Source: Enterobacter cancerogenus
GTDB lineage: Bacteria; Pseudomonadota; Gammaproteobacteria; Enterobacterales; Enterobacteriaceae
DNA: 64,000 nucleotides
Assembly: GCF_019047785.1 (NCBI RefSeq)
Contig: NZ_CP077290.1
Span: 744,001 to 808,000 of the forward strand
Direction of reading: 5' to 3'
A model generated the notes under the pieces. It was not told where the DNA came from. It ran no database searches and saw only the letters and a list, made by a program, of their open reading frames with translations. Positions 48,731 through 61,038 of this stretch are shown piece after piece; the first letter of the stretch is position 1, and each line of letters begins with the position of its first letter. The translations under genes were made by a program, and so were the position numbers.

Positions 48731-49852
48731 ATGGATTATCACTTAACGCTTAACTGGCCCGAGTTTATCGAACGTTACTGGCAAAAACGCCCGGTCGTTC
48801 TGAAACGCGGGATCAGCAATTTTGTCGACCCTATCTCCCCTGACGAACTGGCCGGTCTGGCCATGGAAAACGAAGTGGACAGCCGTCTGGTGAGCCACCA
48901 GGACGGAAAATGGCAGGTCAGCCATGGTCCTTTCGAAAGCTACGATCACCTGGGTGAAAACAACTGGTCGTTACTGGTTCAGGCGGTAAACAACTGGCAC
49001 GAACCGACCGCGGCGTTAATGCGTCCGTTCCGCGCCCTGCCCGACTGGCGAATGGACGATCTGATGATCTCCTTCTCGGTGCCGGGAGGCGGCGTAGGTC
49101 CGCATCTGGATCAGTATGACGTGTTTATCATCCAGGGAACAGGCCGTCGCCGCTGGCGCGTGGGTGAGAAAGTGCCGATGAAACAGCACTGCCCGCACCC
49201 CGACCTGCTTCAGGTGGACCCGTTCGAGGCCATCATCGACGAAGAGCTGGAACCGGGCGATATCCTCTATATTCCGCCGGGATTCCCGCATGAGGGTTAC
49301 TCCCTGGAAAACTCGCTCAACTATTCCGTCGGGTTCCGCGCCCCAAGCGGCCGCGAGATGATCAGCGGTTTTGCCGACTACGTTTTACAGCGCGAGCTGG
49401 GCAGCTACCGTTACAGCGATCCGGATGTGCCTGCACGTGAACATCCGGCCGATATTTTGCCTGAGGAGCTGGATAAGCTGCGCGGCATGATGCTGGATCT
49501 GATCAACGAGCCGGAGCATTTCAGGCAGTGGTTCGGCGAATTTGTCAGCCAGTCCCGACACGAGCTTGACGTCGCACCGCCGGAGCCGCCGTATCAGGCC
49601 GATGAAATTTACGATGCATTGCAGCAGGGTGACAAGCTGGTTCGCCTGGGAGGTTTACGCGTGCTGCGCATTGGTGAGGACGTTTTCGTCAACGGCGAGA
49701 AGCTGGATTCCCCGCACCGCCCGGCACTGGACGCGATCGCCAGCCATATGGTGTTAACGGCGGATATCTTCGGTGACGCACTTGAAGATCCCTCCTTCCT
49801 TGCGATGCTGTCCGCGCTGGTGAACAGCGGGTATTGGTTCTTTGAGGACTGA
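48731..49852 (+). CDS. roxA: Ribosomal oxygenase RoxA (50S protein L16 3-hydroxylase)
   Basis: A 373-residue JmjC-type 2-oxoglutarate/Fe(II) oxygenase (formerly YcfD) that hydroxylates an arginine of ribosomal protein L16. The iron triad is intact at His125, Asp127 (GVGPHLDQYD) and His187 (PPGFPHEGYS), the same numbers as E. coli. A C-terminal winged-helix region (about 300-373) follows. It sits 91 bases downstream of phoQ and is terminated by the REP pair at 49.86 kb. Confidence 0.96.
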   Translation: MDYHLTLNWPEFIERYWQKRPVVLKRGISNFVDPISPDELAGLAMENEVDSRLVSHQDGKWQVSHGPFESYDHLGENNWSLLVQAVNNWHEPTAALMRPFRALPDWRMDDLMISFSVPGGGVGPHLDQYDVFIIQGTGRRRWRVGEKVPMKQHCPHPDLLQVDPFEAIIDEELEPGDILYIPPGFPHEGYSLENSLNYSVGFRAPSGREMISGFADYVLQRELGSYRYSDPDVPAREHPADILPEELDKLRGMMLDLINEPEHFRQWFGEFVSQSRHELDVAPPEPPYQADEIYDALQQGDKLVRLGGLRVLRIGEDVFVNGEKLDSPHRPALDAIASHMVLTADIFGDALEDPSFLAMLSALVNSGYWFFED

Positions 49853-49863
49853 GTCGCGATTAT

Positions 49864-49938
49864 GCCCGGTGGCGCTGCGCTTACCGGGCCTACAAAGTCC
49901 ATAAACGTAGGCCGGGTAAGGCGTAGCCGCCACCCGGC
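49864..49938. repeat. REP pair, left flank of the RAYT gene
   Basis: 75 bases made of two convergent REP units: GCCCGGTGGCGCTGCGCTTACCGGGC and, after an 18-base spacer, GCCGGGTAAGGCGTAGCCGCCACCCGGC. It is identical to the copy at 50456-50530 except for one base (G against A in the spacer). A T-run after the last stem makes it a likely roxA terminator. Confidence 0.9.
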
Positions 49939-49943
49939 TTTTT

Positions 49944-50435
49944 TCACTTCCGCTCCCCCGCCATAAAATCGTCTGTCTCTCCCGCCCAGTCCACCGGATA
50001 TAGCCCTTCGGCGACATCACGATGAAAGGTTGAAAACGGCCAGTCGGTGACCTGCCGGACATAGCCATGCTTTACCGGGTTGATGTAGATGTAATCCATA
50101 TGCCGCCGGTAATCTTCCTCATTACGCAGGGTGTGCTCCCAGAAACGGGGTTGCCAGATGTGGCGCATCTCAATGTTGCGGCTGAAGGTCTTTTTAATGT
50201 CGCGCCAGCGGCCAGAAAAGTCGCAGTCCCCTTCCGGTAAGGTCCAGATACAGTGCATGTGTTCCGGGAGGATGACCCAGGCGTTGATGTGAAAGGGTTT
50301 AGAACGTTTAACCGTTGCCGTGGCAGCACGCAGGCTTTGGATATGGCGGGTGAGCAGATCGCTCTGGCGGTTTTGCAGGTTAACGGTGAAAAACCAGGTT
50401 CCGCCGGAGACGTAATGACGACGGTAGTTTGACAT
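49944..50435 (-). CDS. REP-associated tyrosine transposase (RAYT)
   Basis: A 163-residue Y1/HUH-family transposase-like protein. The HUH metal site is in ILPEHMHCIW (His-Met-His) and the catalytic Tyr is probably in MDYIYINPVKHGYV. The N-terminus MSNYRRHYVSGGTWFFTVNL is typical of RAYTs such as E. coli YafM. It is flanked at 6 and 21 bases by two near-identical REP pairs in the same orientation, forming a complete REPtron. RAYTs cut and join REP DNA and are thought to have spread REPs. It lies between roxA and pepT. Confidence 0.92.
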   Translation of the reverse strand: MSNYRRHYVSGGTWFFTVNLQNRQSDLLTRHIQSLRAATATVKRSKPFHINAWVILPEHMHCIWTLPEGDCDFSGRWRDIKKTFSRNIEMRHIWQPRFWEHTLRNEEDYRRHMDYIYINPVKHGYVRQVTDWPFSTFHRDVAEGLYPVDWAGETDDFMAGERK

Positions 50436-50455
50436 GGGTGCTCCTTGCCTGAAAG

Positions 50456-50530
50456 CCCGGTGGCGCTGCGCTTACCGGGCCTACAAAATCCATAAACGTA
50501 GGCCGGGTAAGGCGTAGCCGCCACCCGGCT
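50456..50530. repeat. REP pair, right flank of the RAYT gene
   Basis: The second 75-base copy of the REP pair; 74 of 75 bases equal the copy at 49864-49938, in direct orientation. It ends 9 bases before the pepT stop codon. Confidence 0.9.
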
Positions 50531-50538
50531 AAAAGCAC

Positions 50539-51762
50539 CTACCGTTTCGCAGTCAACTCCGCGATCCGCACAATCACCTGCACCGCTTTTTCCATCCCTT
50601 CCAGCGTGACGAACTCGTGCTTGCCGTGGTAATTGTAGCCTCCGGTAAACAGGTTTGGACACGGCAGTCCCATAAAGGAAAGCTGTGAGCCATCGGTGCC
50701 GCCGCGAATCGGTTTGAGATCCGGCTCAATGTCGCAATCACGCATCGCCTGCTGGGCGATCTCAAGAATATGCGGGTGCTCCATTACCTTGTCGCGCATG
50801 TTGTAATAGCTGTCTTCGATGATCAGCTCAATATAACAATCCGGGTGCAGCCCTTTGCCGACCTTTTTAGCAATTTCCATCATCTTACGCTTGCGGGCTT
50901 CAAAGGCTTTACGGTCAAAGTCGCGCACGATGTAGTGCATCTGCGCGCTGTCCACGGTGCCCTTGATGCTGGTCAGGTGATAGAACCCCTCATAGCCTTC
51001 CGTCATCTCCGGGCTTTCTTCTGCCGGAACCTCGGCATGAATGCGTGCGGCAAGCGACAGCGCATTAACCATCACCCCTTTGGCGGAGCCGGGATGAACG
51101 TTGTTACCGACGATTTTGATGGTGACCGAGGCCGCGTTGAAGTTCTCATACTCCAGTTCGCCCACGCCACCACCGTCGACGGTATAGGCCCACTGGGCGT
51201 TAAAGGCTTCGACGTCGAAATGTTTGGCCCCTTTTCCGACTTCTTCATCCGGCGTGAACGCCACGCGGATATCACCGTGGGGAATGTTTTTTTCCTTCAG
51301 CACCGCCAGGGCCGTCATGATTTCGGCGATACCGGCTTTATCATCCGCCCCCAGCAGCGTTTTGCCGTCGGTGGTGATCAGGGTCTGCCCCAACAGCTGA
51401 TGCAGCACCGGGAACATGACCGGGGATAACACTTCATCGCCAATTCCCAGCGCAATGTCCCCGCCGCGGTAGTTTTCGACAATCTGCGGATTGACGTGTT
51501 TACCGCTAAAATCAGGTGAGGTATCGACATGGGAGATAAAACCAATCGCCGGGATATCCCCGTCGATGTTCGCTGGCAACGTGCCCATCACGGTGCCTTT
51601 ATCGCTGAGCGTGACGTTGACCAGCCCCTGCGCCTCAAGCTGCTCTTTCAGCAGGTTTAATAGCTTCCACTGGCCTTCGGTGCTGGGCACCTGTCGGACA
51701 CCCGGTTTAGATTGGGTATCCAGCGAAACGTACTGTAAAAAACGTTCAAGTAATTTATCCAT
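50539..51762 (-). CDS. pepT: Peptidase T (aminotripeptidase)
   Basis: A 407-residue M20 family metallopeptidase that removes N-terminal residues from tripeptides. Zinc ligands are visible as [10 protein letters not shown] (His near 78), [10 protein letters not shown] (bridging Asp) and [12 protein letters not shown] (Glu pair), and [23 protein letters not shown] near the end. The start at 51762 ([19 protein letters not shown]) fits E. coli; an ATG 45 bases upstream adds unconserved residues. It is divergent from potA. Confidence 0.96.
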   Translation of the reverse strand: MDKLLERFLQYVSLDTQSKPGVRQVPSTEGQWKLLNLLKEQLEAQGLVNVTLSDKGTVMGTLPANIDGDIPAIGFISHVDTSPDFSGKHVNPQIVENYRGGDIALGIGDEVLSPVMFPVLHQLLGQTLITTDGKTLLGADDKAGIAEIMTALAVLKEKNIPHGDIRVAFTPDEEVGKGAKHFDVEAFNAQWAYTVDGGGVGELEYENFNAASVTIKIVGNNVHPGSAKGVMVNALSLAARIHAEVPAEESPEMTEGYEGFYHLTSIKGTVDSAQMHYIVRDFDRKAFEARKRKMMEIAKKVGKGLHPDCYIELIIEDSYYNMRDKVMEHPHILEIAQQAMRDCDIEPDLKPIRGGTDGSQLSFMGLPCPNLFTGGYNYHGKHEFVTLEGMEKAVQVIVRIAELTAKR

Positions 51763-52029
51763 GCAGTCACCCTCACTTTTTGTGACAACATTATCAATAA
51801 GCATCAAAACCCAAATATTGCGTCAGGTCACTTTTATCCCGCAAACGAGAACTTTTTACGTTTGTATCGTTATACGTTAATAAATGTAGCTTATGGATCA
51901 GTGAGAAGGATTGGCGATTCAATGGGTTTGCCGTAGAATGTCCGCCCTCATTACGAGTCACCAAGGTGGTTACACACAAACCCCGCTTCGGTCTGCTGCC
52001 TGAAGCGTCTATATGGGACAGCGCAAAAA

Positions 52030-53148
52030 TTGAAAACACAACCCCGTTCCCTTTCACCGCTGGTGAAGCTGGAACGAATTCGTAAAAGTTTCGATGGTAA
52101 AGATGTCATTTCCGATCTCAATCTGACCATCAAAGACGGTGAGTTTCTCACGCTGCTCGGCCCTTCTGGCTGTGGCAAAACCACCGTCCTGCGCCTTATC
52201 GCCGGGCTGGAAAGCGTCGATAGCGGCCATATTCACCTTGAGAACCAGGATATCACCGAGGTTCCTGCCGAAGATCGTCACGTTAATACCGTCTTTCAGA
52301 GCTATGCGTTATTCCCGCATATGACCGTGTTCGAGAACGTGGCGTTTGGCCTGCGGATGCAAAAAACGCCCGCTGGCGAAATCCCTCCTCGCGTCAACGA
52401 GGCCCTGAAAATGGTTCAGCTGGAAGAGTTTGCCCAGCGTAAACCCCACCAACTCTCCGGCGGCCAGCAGCAGCGCGTTGCCATTGCCCGGGCGGTGGTC
52501 AATAAACCGCGCCTGCTTCTGCTGGATGAATCTCTGTCCGCGCTGGATTACAAGCTGCGTAAGCAGATGCAGAACGAGCTGAAAGCCCTGCAGCGAAAGC
52601 TCGGCATTACCTTCGTTTTTGTCACTCACGATCAGGAAGAGGCGCTGACCATGTCCGACCGTATCGTGGTGATGCGCGCAGGCAAAATTGAGCAGGACGG
52701 TACCCCACGCGAGATCTACGAAGAGCCGAAAAACCTGTTTGTCGCCAGCTTTATTGGTGAAATCAATATCTTTGATGCAACCGTCATTGAACGTCTCGAC
52801 GACCAGCGGGTGCGCGCCAGCGTGGAAGGCCGCGAGTGCAATATCACCGTGAATTTCCCCGTCGAGCGGGGCCAAAAGCTCAACGTCCTGCTGCGCCCTG
52901 AAGACCTGCGTGTCGATGAGATCCACGACAACACCGAGGCGGAAGGCTTAATTGGCTATATCCGCGAGCGCAACTATAAAGGAATGACGCTCGAATCCGT
53001 GGTGGAGCTGGAAAACGGCAAGATGGTGATGGTCAGCGAGTTCTTTAACGAGGACGATCCTGACTTTGACCACTCCCTCGATCAGAAAATGGTCATCAAC
53101 TGGGTAGAAAGCTGGGAGGTTGTACTGGCTGATGAAGAACACAAGTAA
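52030..53148 (+). CDS. potA: Spermidine/putrescine ABC transporter ATPase PotA (start frame disturbed)
   Basis: ATPase of the PotABCD polyamine importer. The 372-residue frame contains Walker [10 protein letters not shown], signature [14 protein letters not shown], Walker [13 protein letters not shown] and the C-terminal TOBE domain. The only start in frame near the 5' end is TTG at 52030 without a Shine-Dalgarno. The conserved MGQ start of E. coli PotA is present at ATG 52013 (MGQRKN, then TGA), one base out of frame; six instead of five A residues at 52025-52029 would restore [13 protein letters not shown]. Either a one-base loss or a homopolymer sequencing error. It overlaps potB by 17 bases. 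Confidence 0.93.
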   Translation: MKTQPRSLSPLVKLERIRKSFDGKDVISDLNLTIKDGEFLTLLGPSGCGKTTVLRLIAGLESVDSGHIHLENQDITEVPAEDRHVNTVFQSYALFPHMTVFENVAFGLRMQKTPAGEIPPRVNEALKMVQLEEFAQRKPHQLSGGQQQRVAIARAVVNKPRLLLLDESLSALDYKLRKQMQNELKALQRKLGITFVFVTHDQEEALTMSDRIVVMRAGKIEQDGTPREIYEEPKNLFVASFIGEINIFDATVIERLDDQRVRASVEGRECNITVNFPVERGQKLNVLLRPEDLRVDEIHDNTEAEGLIGYIRERNYKGMTLESVVELENGKMVMVSEFFNEDDPDFDHSLDQKMVINWVESWEVVLADEEHK

Positions 53149-53989
53149 ATTCCAGAAGGTGGTGATTGCCACGATCGTCGGTTGGCTTGTGCTGTTCGTC
53201 TTTTTACCCAACCTGATGATTATCGCCACCAGCTTCCTGACCCGCGACGATACTCACTTCGTCACGCTGGTCTTTACGCTGGATAACTACGCGCGTCTGC
53301 TCGATCCGCTCTATTTTGACGTGCTCCTTCACTCGCTCAACATGGCGCTGATCGCCACCGTTGCCTGTCTGGTGCTGGGCTACCCGTTCGCCTGGTTCCT
53401 GGCCCGGCTGCCGCAAAAGGTGCGGCCTCTGCTGCTGTTTTTACTGATTGTTCCGTTCTGGACGAACTCGTTGATCCGCATTTACGGGCTGAAAATTTTC
53501 CTCAGCACCAAAGGCTATCTCAACGAGTTCCTGCTGTGGCTGGGGGTGATCGATACCCCTGTCCGCATCATGTATACGCCGGGCGCGGTCATCATCGGCC
53601 TGGTCTACATCCTGCTGCCGTTTATGGTGATGCCGCTCTACTCAAGCATTGAAAAGCTGGATAAGCCTCTGCTGGAAGCGGCGAAAGATCTCGGTGCCGG
53701 TAAGCTGCAGACCTTTATCCGCATCATCATTCCGCTGACCATGCCGGGCATTGTCGCCGGCTGCCTGCTGGTGATGCTGCCCGCGATGGGCCTGTTCTTC
53801 GTCTCTGACCTGATGGGCGGGGCAAAAAACCTGCTGATTGGTAACGTGATCAAGAGCCAGTTCCTCAATATCCGCGACTGGCCGTTTGGCTCGGCAACGA
53901 GTATTACGCTAACGGTGGTGATGGGCCTGATGCTGCTGGTCTACTGGCGCGCGTCGCGTATGCTGAATAAAAGGGTGGAGCTGGAATGA
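53132..53989 (+). CDS. potB: Spermidine/putrescine ABC transporter permease PotB
   Basis: A 285-residue inner-membrane permease with six helices. The ABC EAA motif is [27 protein letters not shown], about residues 190-216. The start at 53132 (MKNTSKFQK) overlaps potA by 17 bases, giving coupled translation; the extension ahead of the family-conserved [14 protein letters not shown] is normal. It is followed by potC with a 4-base ATGA overlap. Confidence 0.96.
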   Translation: MKNTSKFQKVVIATIVGWLVLFVFLPNLMIIATSFLTRDDTHFVTLVFTLDNYARLLDPLYFDVLLHSLNMALIATVACLVLGYPFAWFLARLPQKVRPLLLFLLIVPFWTNSLIRIYGLKIFLSTKGYLNEFLLWLGVIDTPVRIMYTPGAVIIGLVYILLPFMVMPLYSSIEKLDKPLLEAAKDLGAGKLQTFIRIIIPLTMPGIVAGCLLVMLPAMGLFFVSDLMGGAKNLLIGNVIKSQFLNIRDWPFGSATSITLTVVMGLMLLVYWRASRMLNKRVELE

Positions 53990-54777
53990 TCGGTCGACTG
54001 CTTCGCGGCGGGTTTATGACCGCCATTTATGCTTATCTCTATATTCCGATTATTATTTTGATCGTGAATTCGTTTAACAGCTCGCGCTTCGGGATCGGCT
54101 GGAAGGGGTTTACCACCAACTGGTACAGCCTGCTGTTGAACAATGACAGCCTGTTACAGGCCGCCCAGCACTCGCTGACGATGGCGATTTTTTCCGCCAC
54201 CTTCTCAACGCTGATTGGCTCACTCACCGCCGTGGCGCTTTATCGCTACCGTTTTCGCGGCAAGCCGTTCGTCAGCGGCATGCTGTTTGTGGTGATGATG
54301 TCGCCGGACATCGTCATGGCGATTTCGCTGCTGGTGCTGTTTATGCTGTTGGGCGTGCAGCTGGGCTTCTGGTCTTTGCTGTTCTCGCACATCACCTTCT
54401 GCCTGCCGTTTGTGGTGGTGACCGTCTTTGCGCGCCTGAAAGGCTTCGACGTGCGCATGCTGGAGGCGGCTAAAGACCTGGGTGCCAGCGAGATGACAAT
54501 CCTGCGTAAAATCATCCTGCCGCTGGCGATGCCTGCCGTTGCGGCCGGGTGGCTGCTCAGCTTTACCCTGTCGATGGACGACGTGGTGGTCTCCTCCTTC
54601 GTGACGGGGCCGAGCTATGAAATATTGCCGTTGAAGATCTATTCAATGGTGAAAGTCGGTGTTTCACCGGAGGTGAACGCGCTGGCGACTATCCTGCTGG
54701 TGCTCTCGCTGGTCCTGGTGATTGCCAGCCAGCTTATTGCGCGTGATAAAACAAAATCTCAGGGGACAATGAAATGA
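53986..54777 (+). CDS. potC: Spermidine/putrescine ABC transporter permease PotC
   Basis: A 263-residue permease partner of PotB with about six helices and the EAA loop [27 protein letters not shown]. It overlaps potB by 4 bases at the start and potD by 4 bases at the end. The residues match E. coli PotC closely. Confidence 0.96.
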   Translation: MIGRLLRGGFMTAIYAYLYIPIIILIVNSFNSSRFGIGWKGFTTNWYSLLLNNDSLLQAAQHSLTMAIFSATFSTLIGSLTAVALYRYRFRGKPFVSGMLFVVMMSPDIVMAISLLVLFMLLGVQLGFWSLLFSHITFCLPFVVVTVFARLKGFDVRMLEAAKDLGASEMTILRKIILPLAMPAVAAGWLLSFTLSMDDVVVSSFVTGPSYEILPLKIYSMVKVGVSPEVNALATILLVLSLVLVIASQLIARDKTKSQGTMK

Positions 54778-55808
54778 AAAAAATGCTCGCCGCTGCGGCG
54801 CTGGTGCTCGGAATGGGTGCGGCGCACGCTGATGACAGCAAAACGCTCTATTTCTACAACTGGACCGAGTATGTGCCGCCAGGCCTGCTGGAGCAGTTCA
54901 CTAAAGAGACCGGCATCAAAGTGATCTACTCGACCTATGAGTCGAACGAAACCATGTACGCCAAGCTCAAAACGTATAAAGAGGGTGCGTACGATCTGGT
55001 GGTTCCTTCGACCTATTTCGTCGATAAGATGCGCAAAGAGGGCATGATCCAGAAGATCGACAAAACGAAGCTAAGCAATTTTTCAAACCTCGATCCGCAG
55101 ATGCTTAACAAGCCGTTTGACCCGAACAACGATTATTCGATCCCTTACATCTGGGGTGCAACGGCCATAGGGGTGAACAGCGATGAGCTTGATCCAAAAA
55201 GCGTGACCCGCTGGGCGGATCTGTGGAAACCGGAATACAAGAGCAGCCTGCTGCTGACCGATGACGCGCGCGAAGTGTTCCAGGTTGCCCTGCGCAAACT
55301 CGGCTACTCCGGCAACACTACCGACCCGAAAGAGATTGAAGCCGCCTACAACGAGCTGAAAAAGCTGATGCCTAACGTCGCGGCGTTTAACTCAGATAAC
55401 CCGGCTAACCCGTATATGGAAGGCGAAGTGAATCTGGGGATGGTCTGGAACGGCTCAGCGTACGTCGCCCGTCAGGCCGGTACGCCGCTGGAGGTAGTCT
55501 GGCCTAAAGAGGGCGGGATCTTCTGGATGGACAGTCTGGCGATACCATCTAATTCGAAAAACGTTGAGGGTGCCCTGAAGCTCATTAACTTCCTGCTGCG
55601 CCCGGACGTGGCGAAACAGGTTGCTGAGACCATTGGCTATCCAACGCCAAACCTGGCCGCACGCAAGCTGCTGAAGCCGGAAGTCGCAAATGACAAATCA
55701 CTTTATCCGGATGCCGACACCATCAGCAAAGGAGAGTGGCAGAACGATGTGGGCGACGCGAGCCGCCTTTACGAAGAGTATTATCAGAAGCTGAAAGCGG
55801 GTCGATAA
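54774..55808 (+). CDS. potD: Spermidine/putrescine-binding periplasmic protein PotD
   Basis: A 344-residue substrate-binding protein with a signal peptide MKKMLAAAALVLGMGAAHA. The mature start DDSKTLYFYNWTEYVPPG is conserved, with the polyamine-binding aromatic and acidic residues in YSTYESNETMYAKL, YIWGATAIGVN, WADLWKPEY and GGIFWMDSLAIP. Last gene of potABCD, followed by a bidirectional terminator. The signal is 4 residues shorter than in E. coli. Confidence 0.97.
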   Translation: MKKMLAAAALVLGMGAAHADDSKTLYFYNWTEYVPPGLLEQFTKETGIKVIYSTYESNETMYAKLKTYKEGAYDLVVPSTYFVDKMRKEGMIQKIDKTKLSNFSNLDPQMLNKPFDPNNDYSIPYIWGATAIGVNSDELDPKSVTRWADLWKPEYKSSLLLTDDAREVFQVALRKLGYSGNTTDPKEIEAAYNELKKLMPNVAAFNSDNPANPYMEGEVNLGMVWNGSAYVARQAGTPLEVVWPKEGGIFWMDSLAIPSNSKNVEGALKLINFLLRPDVAKQVAETIGYPTPNLAARKLLKPEVANDKSLYPDADTISKGEWQNDVGDASRLYEEYYQKLKAGR

Positions 55809-55814
55809 TCAAAG

Positions 55815-55844
55815 AAAACGGGCAACGCAAGGTTGCCCGTTTTG
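55815..55844. terminator. Bidirectional terminator between potD and cobB
   Basis: AAAACGGGCAAC / GTTGCCCGTTTT stem with a 5-base loop; T-rich flanks on both strands serve potD (plus) and cobB (minus). Confidence 0.9.
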
Positions 55845-56666
55845 TTATAACCCTTTGAGTAGCTTGTCTACAAACGCCGGTACCACTTCACTCGCAAGGC
55901 CGTAGTGCTTCTCCTCAAACTCACTGCCAACCTGGCTGGGTTCAAGATTCAGTTCTACCGTATGCGCGCCCTGCAACCGGGCTTCGTGAACAAATCCGGC
56001 TGCCGGATAAACATGCCCGGAGGTGCCGATGGCGATAAACACGTCCGCCATCGCCAGCGCGCTGTAGATCTCATCCATCCCCAGCGGCATTTCACCGAAC
56101 CAGACCACATGCGGGCGCAGTCGCGCCGGGAACTGGCAGCAGTGACATTTGTCATCGTCCAGCACGTCCTCTTTCCAGTCCAGCACCTGACCGCTCCAGG
56201 CGCAGCGCACCTTGAGTAATTCACCGTGCATGTGAATGATGTTCTTGTTACCGGCGCGTTCGTGCAGGTTATCGATATTCTGCGTCACCAGCAGAAAACG
56301 ATCGCCCAGCGCCTCTTCCAGCTTCGCCAGCGCAACATGCGCCGCGTTCGGTACAATTTCCGGCTGCTGAAGCTGGCGGCGGCGGGCATTGTAAAATGCC
56401 TGCACTAATTCCGGATCGCGGGCGAAGCCTTCCGGCGTCGCCACATCTTCTACACGGTGCTCTTCCCACAGCCCGTCCGCCGCGCGGAAGGTTCGGATCC
56501 CGGATTCGGCGGAGATCCCCGCCCCGGTCAGCACCACCACTCTGGGTTTATCCATCGCTTCTGGCATCATCCTGTCTCTGAAAAAGATCCGCTGGCGCAA
56601 GCGTTCACGTAAGCGGCGTTTATTTTTGCGAAAACGGCTGAGTCGACCTAAGCGACGCGACAGCAT
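55845..56666 (-). CDS. cobB: NAD-dependent protein deacylase (sirtuin) CobB
   Basis: A 273-residue class III sirtuin that removes acetyl and succinyl groups from lysines. NAD binding: [20 protein letters not shown]; catalytic His in [13 protein letters not shown]; zinc cysteines CAW and CHCCQF. The start at 56666 yields the long form with a basic, arginine-rich N-terminus ([20 protein letters not shown]). A cluster of ATG codons around MMPEAMDKP, 32 residues on, gives the short isoform known in Salmonella. It is 14 bases downstream of nagK. The K-12 neighbours ycfZ and ymfA are absent. Confidence 0.96.
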   Translation of the reverse strand: MLSRRLGRLSRFRKNKRRLRERLRQRIFFRDRMMPEAMDKPRVVVLTGAGISAESGIRTFRAADGLWEEHRVEDVATPEGFARDPELVQAFYNARRRQLQQPEIVPNAAHVALAKLEEALGDRFLLVTQNIDNLHERAGNKNIIHMHGELLKVRCAWSGQVLDWKEDVLDDDKCHCCQFPARLRPHVVWFGEMPLGMDEIYSALAMADVFIAIGTSGHVYPAAGFVHEARLQGAHTVELNLEPSQVGSEFEEKHYGLASEVVPAFVDKLLKGL

Positions 56667-56680
56667 AGTAACCTCATAAA

Positions 56681-57592
56681 CTAATCGGTGAGATGAAGGA
56701 ATGCGGCTCCGCGCATGCCTCCTGCGTCCCCGTGCCGTGCGCGTTCGATGCGCGGCACGCGGGCGACCGGCAATAAATGTCGGGGCAGTCGCCCGGACAA
56801 CTGTTCCGTAATCGCGGTAAAGTTTGACAGCCCTCCCCCAATCACCAGCAGATCCGGATCGACAATGGTCAGGATATTGCCAAGACACACCGCCAGCAGG
56901 TCGAGGTAGCGCTCGACGTGCTCCCGCGCCTGCGCATCACCCTGCTCCCACAAGGTTATGATCTGGGGGGCTTCAAGTTTCTGATGATAGAAGTGTTCAT
57001 ACAGCCATGCAAACCCGCGGCCCGAGAGATAGTTCTCAATGCAGCCATGCTGGCCGCAGCCGCAGCGCGTGAGCGGAAAATCACGCCCCACAACGTCTAG
57101 CGCATCCACCGGCAGACGGATATGCCCAAATTCGCCGGTGATGTAGCTGCGCCCGGTTATGGGTTTGCCATTGATGATGATCCCCCCGCCAACGCCCGTG
57201 CCGAGGATCAGCCCCATCACCAGTGGGTAACGGCGAAACTCGTCATCCCAGGCTTCGGAGAGGGCAAAACAGTTGGCATCATTGTCTAAACGCACGTCGC
57301 GTTCAAGGAGAGCAGAGAGATCGGCGCGCAGCGTTCTGCCGCTGGCGGCGGGGACGTTAGCGGCATACAGCGTACCGTCGTCCGTTTCGGGCATCCCCGG
57401 GATACCAATGCCGACGCTGCCTTTGACGCCAAAGCGGGTATCCGCCTGCGCCACCAGCGCGGCAATGGCCGTTAAAAAGTCGTCGTAGCTTTCGCGCGGG
57501 GTGGGAACACGGGTTTCCCACTGTAGCTTGAGGTCTTTATCAAACACGCCCAGCGCAATTTTAGTGCCGCCAATATCAAATCCATAATACAT
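56681..57592 (-). CDS. nagK: N-acetyl-D-glucosamine kinase
   Basis: A 303-residue ROK-family kinase that phosphorylates GlcNAc recovered from murein turnover. The ATP loop is [16 protein letters not shown]; the ROK zinc motif is [16 protein letters not shown] near residue 175. The start at 57592 (MYYGFDIGG) equals E. coli; a longer frame is not conserved. It lies between lolE (51 bases) and cobB (14 bases), an operon-like order conserved in Enterobacteriaceae. Confidence 0.97.
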   Translation of the reverse strand: MYYGFDIGGTKIALGVFDKDLKLQWETRVPTPRESYDDFLTAIAALVAQADTRFGVKGSVGIGIPGMPETDDGTLYAANVPAASGRTLRADLSALLERDVRLDNDANCFALSEAWDDEFRRYPLVMGLILGTGVGGGIIINGKPITGRSYITGEFGHIRLPVDALDVVGRDFPLTRCGCGQHGCIENYLSGRGFAWLYEHFYHQKLEAPQIITLWEQGDAQAREHVERYLDLLAVCLGNILTIVDPDLLVIGGGLSNFTAITEQLSGRLPRHLLPVARVPRIERARHGDAGGMRGAAFLHLTD

Positions 57593-57643
57593 AACGCATT
57601 CCTCTTTTGATCTGGCGGCAAAGCTCACCAGACCATGACGTAA

Positions 57644-58887
57644 TTACTGGCCACTTAATACCCTCGCCGGATCAATTCGGCTAGCGCGACGCGCCGGATA
57701 CCAGCTTGCCAGCAGACTCAGTAAAAGTGCTGTAACCAGCACATAAATAACGTCCAGCCAGTGCAATTCAGACGGCAGGAAGTCAATAAAATAGATATCA
57801 CCCGACAGGAACTGGTGACCAATAAGCTTTTCAATGCCGTTGATGATTGGCGTCAGTTGCAGAGAAACCACCACCCCGATCGCCACACCGCACAGGCTAC
57901 CAAACAGCCCTGCCATTAAACCGTACCAGACAAAGATGGCGCGAATAAGACCGTCTTTTGCCCCGAGCGTTCGCAGCACGGCAATGTCGCCACTCTTGTC
58001 TTTAACCGCCATGACCAGCGTCGAGACGATGTTAAAGCACGCCACACCGATCACCAGCACCATCGCCAGATACATAATGGCGCGGATCATCTGGATATCA
58101 CGGTACATATACCCGTAAGTGCCTATCCAGCTTTTGATATAGACATAGTTATTGGTGACTTCGCCGGCATCCCGTACCAGTTTATTGGCGTTAAAGACGT
58201 CGTTCACCTTAATGGCGATCCCCGTCACGCTGTCGCCCATGTCAAGATACTGGCGGGCATCGTCCATCGGCACCATGGCAAAGCTGTGGTCCAGCTGACC
58301 GCTGAGCTGGAGAATACCTGTCACATGCAGACGGATACGTTTAGGCTGTTGCAGCTTATGGTCCGCGCTGGCGTTGGGGATCATGATGGAGATCCAGTCG
58401 CCCTGCTTCACCTTAAGCGCATCGGCGACGCCTTTACCGATGATAATCTGCTGTTCACCCGCCCTGAAACTGGACCACGCGCCGTTCTGGACATAGTTGG
58501 GCAGCGCGCTCAACCGCGCTTCCTGCGCCGGGTTAACGCCCTTCACCTGAATGGCGCGCAGGTTAACTCCGCTCTCCACCAGCCCGGTGAAGTTGATGTA
58601 AGGGGCCGCCGCTGCAACGCCCGGCACTTTTTCCATTCTGGCGAGCGCATCGCTCCAGTTGTTCCAGGGCTGGTTAACCGGCTCGATCTCGCCGTGCGGG
58701 ACCACGGCCAAAATGCGGTTATTCAGCTCACGCTCAAAGCCGTTCATCGCGCTGAGGCCGACGATTAGCACCGCCACGCCCAGCGCGATGCCCACGGTAG
58801 AAATCACGGAAATCAGCGATACCATGCCGCCGCGACGACGACCGCGGCTAAAGCGTAAACCGATCAGTAAGGATAACGGTGAAGCCA

Positions 58888-58888
<1 letters not shown>
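57644..58888 (-). CDS. lolE: Lipoprotein-releasing ABC transporter permease LolE
   Basis: A 414-residue membrane subunit of the LolCDE machine that extracts outer-membrane lipoproteins and loads LolA. It has four helices (about 24-50, 270-300, 320-345, 375-400) and a large periplasmic domain between the first two. [23 protein letters not shown] and [16 protein letters not shown] are typical. Its start overlaps the lolD stop by one base. Confidence 0.97.
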
Positions 58889-60832
<1,944 letters not shown>

Positions 60833-61038
60833 CTAAGCGTAAATGACTGAAACCGTAAGCTTTGGTAATCATTTTTCTGAAAAATTCAGATAAATCATAG
60901 TGCTAGTTGTAGAACGCCCTTCTGCCCTCCTCCACCTTTTCCGAAAAACGTACTGATACAGACTCTTACCCATTACATCCCGGTAGCGCTTAACCACAAT
61001 CGAGCCTTCGTTTATGGCAATTAAGGTAGTCGCGAACA

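Noticed and set aside
51781-51812. FNR site upstream of pepT (TTGAT half-site)
   Set aside because: Only one half-site fits; the second arm does not match ATCAA at four-base spacing.
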